The notes under the pieces are model-generated. The model did not search any database. It worked only from the letters and a program-made list of their open reading frames with translations, and was not told where the DNA came from. 64,000 bases of DNA from an uncultured bacterium (GTDB lineage: Bacteria > Bacillota > Clostridia > Peptostreptococcales > Anaerovoracaceae), in assembly GCA_905214225.1 (NCBI GenBank), contig CAJMLL010000005.1, positions 4,475 to 68,474 on the forward strand. Reading direction: 5' to 3'. This document shows, piece after piece, positions 1-6,370 of this stretch. Both the position numbers and the translations under genes were made by a program. Position 1 is the first letter of the stretch, and every line of letters starts with the position of its first letter.

Positions 1-886
1 TTGTATACGTCATGAAACAGAGGGCCAGGAATCCGGCGATGGTCGTGACGGAACTTCCGGTTACGGAAATCAGTGTCTCATTTACCGCGGAAGCCATTGC
101 CTCCTTGCGCTCGTGCCCTTTGTCCAGATTCTCCATATAGCTGTGCCAGAGGAAAATCGAATAGTCCATGGTGGTGCCCAGCTGCAGGACAGCGGCAATC
201 GCCTTGGTGATATAGGAGATTTCTCCGAACATGACGTTGGACCCGAGGTTATATATGATTGCCATTCCGATACTGAGAATGAACAGAAACGGCGCGGCGA
301 AGGAATCCAGCAGGAGCATCATTGCGGCAAGGGAAAGCAGCACGGCGATCAGCACGTACTTCGCTTCTTCCTGTTCGCACAGATTCTTCAGATCCTGTAC
401 CAGCGCACTCATACCGGACACATACGCATCCTTCGTACACAGATGCCGGATCTGTGTCACGGCTTTCAGTGTCGGTTCCGCCGATGTCGATGTGTCATAG
501 AAAACGACCAGCATGGACGCATCCGGATTCTGGATGTTCTTTCGAACACTTTCCGGATACATCGCCAGCGGAACGTTCGGATTGATCACTTCGTCAAGAT
601 TGACAACGCTATCCACGTGGTTGACCTTGCTGATCTTATTTTTCAGATCCGCGACCTGCTTGGATTTCATGTTCTCGGTAACAACCATGGAAAATCCGCC
701 TTTGCCGAAATCGTGCAGCAGCAGATCCTGTCCTTTCATGGTCTCCAGATTTTTCGGCAGGTAGGTCAGCATATCGTAATTGATACGCGTGGCCTTGATG
801 CCGAGAACTGAAGGGATCAGCAGTAATACAGCAACCACGAGGATTACATATCGGGATTTAACGATTTTCTCTCCGAATCCTCCCAT
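1..886 (-). CDS. MMPL/RND-family transporter, C-terminal part beyond window edge
   Basis: I translated this frame by hand. The ATG at 886-884 is preceded by a GAGGAGG ribosome site about 7 nt upstream, and the frame stays open for 295 codons to the left edge, so only the N-terminal part is present. A membrane helix near residues 12-30 is followed by a soluble region, then several helices from about residue 170. The stretch GTTMDYSIFLWHSYMENLDK followed by a VTTIAGFLAL-type helix is typical of the MMPL/RND proton-driven exporter core. The substrate (lipid, drug or other hydrophobic compound) cannot be read from sequence. The gene is divergent from the TetR gene at 1287, the usual arrangement for a TetR-controlled exporter. 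Confidence 0.88.
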   Translation of the reverse strand, partial: MGGFGEKIVKSRYVILVVAVLLLIPSVLGIKATRINYDMLTYLPKNLETMKGQDLLLHDFGKGGFSMVVTENMKSKQVADLKNKISKVNHVDSVVNLDEVINPNVPLAMYPESVRKNIQNPDASMLVVFYDTSTSAEPTLKAVTQIRHLCTKDAYVSGMSALVQDLKNLCEQEEAKYVLIAVLLSLAAMMLLLDSFAAPFLFILSIGMAIIYNLGSNVMFGEISYITKAIAAVLQLGTTMDYSIFLWHSYMENLDKGHERKEAMASAVNETLISVTGSSVTTIAGFLALCFMTYT

Positions 887-968
887 GTATTCCTCCTCTT
901 TTCAAAACCTTGATTCTGTCTCGTTTACATAGATTCTACTTACTCTGTATTTTTTGTTTATCATGTCT

Positions 969-974
969 ATTATA
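969..974 (-). promoter_or_regulatory. Possible -10 box of the MMPL gene
   Basis: On the minus strand this reads TATAAT, about 83 nt before the MMPL start codon. The -35 at 17-nt spacing is poor, so this is tentative. Confidence 0.35.
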
Positions 975-1096
975 TAGGTTTAACCAGTCCATTGCCATGC
1001 ATACAGGCAAATTAACTTCTTAAATATTTCATTTAATACACATGCACCCAAAACAGCAGAGTCACTTTTATTACAAAAAATATCCTAGCACGAAAC

Positions 1097-1109
1097 TGAC
1101 CGCCCGTCA
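1097..1109. promoter_or_regulatory. Operator-like inverted repeat TGAC-N5-GTCA (copy 1)
   Basis: TGACCGCCCGTCA lies in the MMPL/TetR divergent region. The same TGACC-N4-GTCA layout recurs at 1217-1229. Short palindromes of this kind are common TetR-family operators. The remainder of 887-1286 is AT-rich and holds no credible gene. Confidence 0.45.
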
Positions 1110-1215
1110 ATCTTTTCATCTCTATACAAATCCGCCATTATGTATATATTCCAGACATATTGAAATTTCAACATTCTATATTCAGAACATTACCATATTC
1201 TGCCCAACAATAAAG

Positions 1216-1244
1216 TTGACCAAAAGTCATTTCGATGCTAGGAT
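1216..1244 (+). promoter_or_regulatory. Promoter of the TetR gene with overlapping operator-like repeat (copy 2)
   Basis: TTGACC (1216-1221), a 17-nt spacer and TAGGAT (1239-1244) form a sigma-A-type promoter 43 nt before the TetR start. The inverted repeat TGACCAAAAGTCA (1217-1229) covers the -35 box, so autorepression is the simplest reading. Confidence 0.55.
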
Positions 1245-1286
1245 TTAAGTAGCAATTATGTCTTTTATCAAACAGAGAGGTATATC

Positions 1287-1916
1287 ATGGCAGAACATGA
1301 ACTGACAAAAAACGAAATCAAGAAGCGCAAGAAAAGAAATGCGCTGCTGGACAGTGCTTATGAACTGTTCACCACTGTCGGATATACAAAAACAACAGTC
1401 CTTCAGATTGCCCGCCGGGCTGGTGTCGGAAAAGGCACCTTTTATCTCTATTTTAACGATAAAACGGATATCCGGGATGAACTGATCGGAGTAAAATCCA
1501 GTCAGCTTCTTGCCCGCGCCGTAAAAGCCCTTCAGCACAGAAAGGACATCGGCAGTTTTGCGGATAAGCTTGTCTTTATTACTGACTACATTATTACTGT
1601 TCTTTCTAAAGATATCGCTATGCTGAAATTTATTTCTAAATCTCTCAGCTGGGGGCTGTTTAAAAACTCTGCGGAATTTGTCAAGAAAAATGAAGATGTC
1701 ATCGACTTCCAGAAGTTTATTCTGGATGCCATAAAAGAAGAGGGAATTCATCTGCAGGAACCGCTTCTGCTGATCTATACGATCATCGAACTGACCAACT
1801 CCACCTGCTACAACATTATCCTGCACGGAGAACCGGTAACCTTCAGCGAATATAAACCTTACCTCTATAACTGCATCCGGCTGATTGCCAATGACGCACT
1901 GAAAAAAAGCCGCTAG
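1287..1916 (+). CDS. TetR/AcrR-family transcriptional regulator
   Basis: The 209-residue protein has the TetR DNA-binding domain in residues 10-60. The recognition helix region reads AGVGKGTFYLYFNDKTDI, which is close to the family signature GVSKGTFYYYFxSKxDL. The C-terminal ligand-binding half is helical and not assignable. The ATG is preceded by GAGAGG at good spacing. It is divergent from the MMPL transporter, with two matching inverted repeats between the two genes, one over its own -35. It is therefore likely a local autoregulated repressor of the exporter. The ligand is unknown. Confidence 0.9.
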   Translation: MAEHELTKNEIKKRKKRNALLDSAYELFTTVGYTKTTVLQIARRAGVGKGTFYLYFNDKTDIRDELIGVKSSQLLARAVKALQHRKDIGSFADKLVFITDYIITVLSKDIAMLKFISKSLSWGLFKNSAEFVKKNEDVIDFQKFILDAIKEEGIHLQEPLLLIYTIIELTNSTCYNIILHGEPVTFSEYKPYLYNCIRLIANDALKKSR

Positions 1917-1946
1917 CAGCCGTCAGCTGAAAATCCCGGCTGCTTT
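1916..1946 (+). terminator. Possible terminator of the TetR gene
   Basis: GCAGCCG, a 14-nt loop and CGGCTGC are followed by TTT. The U tract is short, so efficiency is doubtful. Confidence 0.4.
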
Positions 1947-2370
1947 CTGCTGTCCCGGTCCATGCATGACAGACATTTTACTGCCTGTCCATCAGACGAC
2001 AGCAGGCCGGAACTCTTATTCCCGTTTTCCCTGCTTTCCAGCCCTCGCGGCCATTCCATCCATTCCAAACTCCGAATCAGAAAATTTATTCCACCATTTA
2101 GCGCTTTAGGCAAAACTATATTTCTCTCGCACAAAAACTATTCTGTAAGACATTCTAGCATTTCTTTCCGTGCATAAATAAATATTTATAATTTCATCGA
2201 CATCACCAGAGTATTTTACACTGGATATTTTTTACCCATCTGTTTCATCAATAAAATAATGGATATTTTGGATACTACAGAGCATATACATTATCCTTTT
2301 CAATAATTTTGTTGCCATTACACAGAATTCACATTCACCCAGGGGTGCGCATTTGTTCTAGAATACATTA

Positions 2371-2384
2371 TAGAATGCATTCTA
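2371..2384. promoter_or_regulatory. 14-bp perfect palindrome TAGAATGCATTCTA
   Basis: The palindrome lies in the long AT-rich gap 1947-2507, about 160 nt before the predicted start of permease transcription. A related half, TAGAATACATTATA, sits directly upstream at 2359. It may be a regulator site. Otherwise 1947-2507 shows no gene to me. Confidence 0.35.
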
Positions 2385-2507
2385 CGAATTTTTCATTGTA
2401 CTATTATCATAATATTCCGCATGTTCTATTCCCGTTGGAATCACTATTATTCACCCTATAATGCATAAACATGCATTAAACATGGTCAATTTTTTCACAG
2501 GTTTTTA

Positions 2508-2536
2508 TTGACATAATTGATACCCTTCGGTAGAAT
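2508..2536 (+). promoter_or_regulatory. Sigma-A-type promoter of the TauE/SafE permease
   Basis: TTGACA (2508-2513), a 17-nt spacer and TAGAAT (2531-2536) give near-consensus boxes. Transcription would start near 2543, leaving a leader of about 190 nt. Confidence 0.75.
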
Positions 2537-2542
2537 GATAGT

Positions 2543-2730
2543 ACATTAATTAACAAGTCATCGGGGGAGATTTGTTAGAACCCGCTGCCTGATACAAGTA
2601 TTTAGTTTTCGTATATTTATGCATATACAATTCTATTCAGCCCGCTCGTATTCCGGCTTGAATATTCTGAATGTATGAGACAGGCAGCGAACGGCACTTA
2701 TTTCGACATTTAGAATGTAGGAGAGATATT
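2543..2730 (+). ncRNA. Structured 5' leader, candidate cis-regulatory RNA
   Basis: A 9-bp closing stem, CGCTGCCTG (2583-2591) with CAGGCAGCG (2681-2689), continues as ATACA (2592-2596) with TGTAT (2672-2676) after a 4-nt GAGA bulge. Inside are two hairpins: GTATAT/ATATAC (2611-2628) and a bulged 9-bp stem between TATTCAGCC (2634-2642) and GGCTTGAATA (2655-2664). Together they make a three-way junction. I do not recognise a known riboswitch class. No clear terminator or anti-Shine-Dalgarno arm was found, so regulation is inferred from structure only. Confidence 0.5.
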
Positions 2731-3654
2731 ATGAAAGTAAGTACGATCTTGAAAATCATCTGCATCATCGGATTTATCTTTGACTTTATTCTCGTTGCTG
2801 CAAGCGTTCATAAAAAGCGCAGCACAGAGGAAGGAAGAAAATTGTTTGCACAACAGAAAAAATTCTTCCTGTGGAATGCCATGGTCGGCGTAGTAGCAAA
2901 CTTCTTCGATACCCTGGGTGTCGGATCCTTCGCTACATCCTCTGCTCTGTTCAAGATCAGAGGTTCCATTGATGACATCAACGTACCGGGAACACTGAAC
3001 GTAGGAGATACATTCCCGGTCCTGATGGAGGCCTTCCTCTTCTTCAGTCTCGTTGACTTGGACCCGCTGACACTGGTTTCCATGCTGGTCGCAGCAACCC
3101 TGGGATCCGCTCTCGGAGCAAACATCGTTACCAAATGGAATCGTACAACTGTACGTTACGCCATGGGTGTCGGACTTACTGTCCTGGGCATTATCATGGC
3201 CTGCAAAGTCACTAATGTCGGCCCGTTTGGTACGACAGGAACAGCTACCGCACTTCACGGTTCCAAGCTCATCATCGGAATCGTATGCAACTTCGTCCTG
3301 GGCGCTCTGATGAACGTCGGCGTTGGCCTCTACGCACCGTGCATGGCTCTGGTTGCACTGCTGGGCATGAACGTACAGGCTGCATTCCCGATTATGATGG
3401 GAAGCTGTGCATACCTGATGGCATTCGGAAATACTCCGGTATTCGTTAAGCAGTCCCGTTACGACATGATCGGTGTTATCACACAGGGAATCTTCGGATG
3501 CATCGGCGTATTCATCGCTTACACATTCGTAAAGTCTCTGCCGATCAAGATTCTGACGATCCTGGTTGTATTCGTTGTATTCTTCACCGCAATCCTCTTC
3601 CTCAGAGACGGAATCAAGGACACCAAGGCGAAGAAAGCAGGAACAGCTGCATAA
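2731..3654 (+). CDS. TauE/SafE-family (DUF81-type) permease
   Basis: This 307-residue polytopic membrane protein has an N-terminal helix (about 4-26), a short cytoplasmic stretch, then roughly seven further hydrophobic segments. The two similar segments beginning NAMVGVVANFFDTLGVGS and GIVCNFVLGALMNVGVGLYA resemble the duplicated pore motifs of TauE/SafE exporters. I chose the ATG at 2731 because AGGAGA lies 7-8 nt upstream. The reading frame extends further upstream but has no ribosome site there. It is monocistronic and runs convergently towards the proline reductase operon. Family members move sulfite, sulfonates or organic anions. A role with proline or its reduction product is only a neighbourhood guess. 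Confidence 0.78.
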   Translation: MKVSTILKIICIIGFIFDFILVAASVHKKRSTEEGRKLFAQQKKFFLWNAMVGVVANFFDTLGVGSFATSSALFKIRGSIDDINVPGTLNVGDTFPVLMEAFLFFSLVDLDPLTLVSMLVAATLGSALGANIVTKWNRTTVRYAMGVGLTVLGIIMACKVTNVGPFGTTGTATALHGSKLIIGIVCNFVLGALMNVGVGLYAPCMALVALLGMNVQAAFPIMMGSCAYLMAFGNTPVFVKQSRYDMIGVITQGIFGCIGVFIAYTFVKSLPIKILTILVVFVVFFTAILFLRDGIKDTKAKKAGTAA

Positions 3655-3698
3655 GTTTAAACAGCATCACCGCATTGAAGTCCATAAATGCTATATTA

Positions 3699-3725
3699 GA
3701 GAGCCTCAAGCAGGCTCTCTTTTTT
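3699..3725 (+). terminator. Intrinsic terminator of the permease gene
   Basis: The stem GAGAGCCT/AGGCTCTC, with a 5-nt loop, is followed by six T. Confidence 0.9.
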
Positions 3726-3850
3726 CATGCCGTTAATATCACCTGTCACAGAACATATTCCACAGCCGGCAGCACTCTGCGGACAGCCCTCGCAGCGGCG
3801 TATTGTCACATCCAGACCATCCCCTGGCTCTTCAGCCTTTGTCCTCAGGG

Positions 3851-3886
3851 CAAAAGAAAACCGCCAGGGGAAATCCCTCCGGCGGT
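3851..3886 (-). terminator. Intrinsic terminator of the prd operon
   Basis: Read on the minus strand, an ACCGCC...GGCGGT stem is followed by TTTTCTTTT. It lies 35 nt past the prdE stop. Confidence 0.8.
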
Positions 3887-3921
3887 GTGTCGATGCTGCA
3901 TCTCAATCCTCAGCAATACGG

Positions 3922-4410
3922 CTATTCTGTGGTGCCGCGGCCTCTGTCGTGCTTGCGCATATCCATCTTCAGGCGGACCAGCGCTTTCCGGCAGTCCAGC
4001 TTATTCATGTTATTTTCTCCGAGTACGGTTGTCTCGGTTCCTTCCTTGCTTTTATTGGTGTCGATAATATTTCCGAGGTAGTCGTTCGTAACAACGAACT
4101 GGGCCGTGCGTCCGGAGAAGTGCAGTCCGGCTACGCAGATCCCTCTTCTGCCCAGCTGTTCGCAGGTGTTGGTGAAGTCAACGTCACTGTTTCCCCATCC
4201 GTCTGCGGAGATCAGAGCTCCGTCAGCACGCATGCAGTCTGCCATAATCGCGGCTCTGGTGCCGACTCTGATCTTATCGACATTATCATCCGGCGTACCG
4301 ACGATGATGATTCCCATCAGATCGACGTCTGTATCTTCTGATACCACTTCCAGAAGCGGATCCTGGAAATGATGAAGTGAAGTTTCCTTGGTTGATGGAC
4401 CAATTCCCAT
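3922..4410 (-). CDS. prdE: Proline reductase cluster protein PrdE (PrdA C-terminal-like)
   Basis: This 162-residue protein aligns by eye with the segment of PrdA that follows the processing site. It begins MGIGPSTKETSLHHFQDP, where PrdA has CIGPASKEMSRHYWREP after its cleavage point. The shared VGTP/VGSP, DGWGNSDVDF/EGFGNNHIDF and NKSK motifs continue to the end. The residue equivalent to the pyruvoyl-forming cysteine is absent, since the gene starts with MGIGP, so this copy cannot make a pyruvoyl group in the PrdA way. It starts 18 nt after prdD with a strong AAAGGAG site. An accessory or structural role in the proline reductase complex is likely but not proven. Confidence 0.85.
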   Translation of the reverse strand: MGIGPSTKETSLHHFQDPLLEVVSEDTDVDLMGIIIVGTPDDNVDKIRVGTRAAIMADCMRADGALISADGWGNSDVDFTNTCEQLGRRGICVAGLHFSGRTAQFVVTNDYLGNIIDTNKSKEGTETTVLGENNMNKLDCRKALVRLKMDMRKHDRGRGTTE

Positions 4411-4428
4411 AGTTTTCTCCTTTCTCCA

Positions 4429-5199
4429 CTACTGCATGGAACGCAGAATTCCGTCTCTGTACTCATTCGGCGTGACGATAACCGGCATATTGCCCATATC
4501 GATGATGGACCGGCCTCCTATGGCGCCGCTCGGCTCATCCGGGAAGAGGTACATATCGTACATCGCGCCCTGTCCGGCAACCTGACGGATGATCACGATC
4601 TTCTTGCGTCCCGGACGCTCTACATCATGATAAACGTGCTTTTCTGTGCAGTCATTGGCATTGAAATGCTTCATCTGGTTGCGGAATTCCTGTATGAACA
4701 TGTCGCAGACCTCATGAGCCGCATAGCAGCCCTTACGCTCTTCCGACATGCCCGCCTTCATGGTGACATCAAAGGAAATGATGATGTCTCCAGTTTTTGG
4801 GGTGCTCGGACGGTCAAAGATAACCTGGTCCTTCAGATTGCCTTCTGAAGATCCGAACTCATGAGCCTGGATTCCTTCTGTGTCTACACCGGTCAGCATA
4901 AAGTACACACCGGTGAGGGTGTAGGTAACTCCCGTTCCGATAGCACCCAGGACCTTGGTGGAAATCGGAATAAAGTCCATAATCGTGTTGGTGTAGCGGT
5001 CATGGTCATCAGGCTGAATTACTTGCAAATCGATATGATCGATAAATTCTGACTTTTCCTCCGCCAGCTTGTCGAGCATATCCTTGCAGACCCTCATCTT
5101 CCCCTTCGAGTCGACTTCATTCTTCTCGCCAAAGTCAACATCGTTGATATGGAAGCATTTAATTTCCAGCCTTCCATGGTCAATTGTCTTATCCGGCAT
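4429..5199 (-). CDS. prdD: Proline reductase cluster protein PrdD (PrdA-like, truncated at the processing site)
   Basis: This 256-residue homologue matches the PrdA region from about residue 175 to 419. Matching motifs include the LTGVDTEGIQ/LTGTDDNGVQ and EFGSSEG blocks and VAGQGAM against IMGQGAM. It ends PVIVTPNEYRDGILRSMQ, which corresponds to the PrdA stretch just before the Thr-Cys cleavage site. PrdD and PrdE together therefore mimic the two mature PrdA fragments, encoded as separate genes, without the Ala-rich N-terminal domain. AGGAGG lies upstream of the ATG. The gene follows prdB after a 125-nt gap that carries an intrinsic terminator, so expression probably depends on readthrough. 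Its biochemical role is not established. Confidence 0.85.
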   Translation of the reverse strand: MPDKTIDHGRLEIKCFHINDVDFGEKNEVDSKGKMRVCKDMLDKLAEEKSEFIDHIDLQVIQPDDHDRYTNTIMDFIPISTKVLGAIGTGVTYTLTGVYFMLTGVDTEGIQAHEFGSSEGNLKDQVIFDRPSTPKTGDIIISFDVTMKAGMSEERKGCYAAHEVCDMFIQEFRNQMKHFNANDCTEKHVYHDVERPGRKKIVIIRQVAGQGAMYDMYLFPDEPSGAIGGRSIIDMGNMPVIVTPNEYRDGILRSMQ

Positions 5200-5253
5200 A
5201 TCTTTCCAACCTCCTTATTCTCAATTCTGTTAATATTTTACCACACTTCGTTA

Positions 5254-5283
5254 GTAAAAAAGGGGCAGATTTTAATCTGCCCC
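5254..5283 (-). terminator. Intrinsic terminator between prdB and prdD
   Basis: On the minus strand GGGGCAGATT/AATCTGCCCC is a perfect 10-bp stem with a 2-nt tip (probably 4 nt in practice), followed by six T. It sits inside the gene cluster, not at its end. Confidence 0.88.
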
Positions 5284-5324
5284 CTGAAATGTCCATGTTC
5301 AGGATTCTCAGAATCCCCGAAGAC

Positions 5325-6050
5325 TTACAGCTTAGCTGTGTACTCGTATGGCAGCGGAACAATCTTTCCCGGTGTCTCGATGTCTTCGAGTGCCTGCAGA
5401 GCACCCTTAACAATGTTCGTCTGCATCTCAACGTTGTGCGGCTCACCACAGTTAGCACCCATCGGTACCAGCGGAGCTACGGCACGCGGAGTTCCCTGCT
5501 GACGTACAACTGGCGGAAGTGCGGCAATGATTACCGTCGGAATTCCAGCAGCTTCAATCGCTCTCTGCACAATAACTGCAGAGCGGTGGCAGGTTCCTCA
5601 GCCAGCGGTCATGAGAACGCCGTCAACATCTTCTTCTTTCAGTCTCTGTGCAATTGCAGGACCTGTCTTCTCTGTGAAGACCTGGATGTCTCCGCCGCCG
5701 CCCATGAATCCGTAATGGTACGGTGCTGTTTCCTTGATGAATCCCTCTTTTACGAGTTCATGCAGTCTGTCAATAGGGAACATGCAGTTGATGTCCTTAT
5801 TAACGTCGGAGTTATCGTATCCACCATGGGATACCATCAATTCATCATCTGTTACGTTGTCCGGAATCTCTCTGTAAGTTGTATCTCCAGCGAGGTTGAA
5901 TCTCTCCTGAGTCTTCAGATGAACACCAGCAGCTGTTGCGAATGCGATACGCATGTCCTTCAGCTTCTTTGTGCATGGTGTGAAAATTGACTTAGGAGTA
6001 ATAGGTACAAAGATTTCAGACTGTAATCCTTTAACTACAGTTAAGCTCAT
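5325..6050 (-). CDS. prdB: D-proline reductase selenoprotein subunit PrdB (in-frame UGA = Sec)
   Basis: This is the catalytic selenoprotein subunit, which reductively opens D-proline to 5-aminovalerate with PrdA. Codons 1-150 (6050 down to 5601) end VLMTAG. They are followed by TGA at 5600-5598 and continue in the same frame as GTCHRSAVIVQRAIEAAG to a stop at 5325. Reading UGA as selenocysteine gives 241 residues with Sec151, the length and position expected of PrdB. The Sec-Gly-x-x-Cys arrangement is visible. A hairpin begins about 12 nt after the UGA, fitting a bacterial SECIS. AGGAGG precedes the ATG. A simple pipeline would wrongly split this gene in two. SelA, SelB, SelC and SelD must be encoded elsewhere. 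Confidence 0.95.
5560..5586 (-). promoter_or_regulatory. SECIS-like hairpin of prdB
   Basis: In the mRNA, GCTCTGCA pairs with TGCAGAG(A)GC around the loop GTTATTG, starting about 12 nt after the UGA at 5598-5600. Position and apical loop fit a bacterial SECIS recognised by SelB. Confidence 0.8.
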
Positions 6051-6061
6051 ATTGAATCCTC

Positions 6062-6370
6062 CTACTCTTTATCTTTCGAGTTTTTCTCAGCCATCTCTTT
6101 CTGACGTCTGAGGTACATATCATGATTGCTGACGTACTTAGTATTGACGTCCGGACCGAGCTGCTCGATGAAACTCATGTTCCAGGCGACTTCCTGTCCG
6201 ACTTTAAACGGATAGTCCGAAATGACCATGCGGTTCGGTACTCTCAGATATCCCAGGCGTCCCTTAAGATCGACTGCAATACCCTCTTCGTGCACCTCTA
6301 CGATGACACCTTCCATCCGGATAATTTTATCGCCATACTTCAGTTCTTTCGTCTCAATCTTATTAGTCAT
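6062..6370 (-). CDS. Small conserved proline-reductase-cluster protein
   Basis: This 102-residue protein lies between prdA and prdB. I prefer the ATG at 6370 (MTNKIETKELKYGD) because it overlaps the prdA stop by 8 nt (ATGACTAA), a translational-coupling arrangement, and GAGAAAAGAGAAG lies upstream inside prdA. The longer frame to 6427 only reads prdA sequence out of phase. The sequence looks like a small beta-rich domain (GVIVEVHEEGIAVDLKGRLG) with a charged tail ending KDKE. A gene at this position is common in clostridial prd clusters. I tentatively associate it with the CBO2463/CBO2479-type domain. Its function is unknown; assembly or maturation of proline reductase is a guess. Confidence 0.8.
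   Translation of the reverse strand: MTNKIETKELKYGDKIIRMEGVIVEVHEEGIAVDLKGRLGYLRVPNRMVISDYPFKVGQEVAWNMSFIEQLGPDVNTKYVSNHDMYLRRQKEMAEKNSKDKE

Noticed and set aside
1042..1248. 68-codon open frame in the MMPL/TetR gap
   Set aside because: Overlaps the TetR promoter and operator-like repeats and has no ribosome site.
5325..5570. Separate 81-residue gene downstream of a truncated PrdB
   Set aside because: It is the C-terminal part of PrdB after the in-frame UGA; same frame, matching family sequence and a SECIS-like hairpin.
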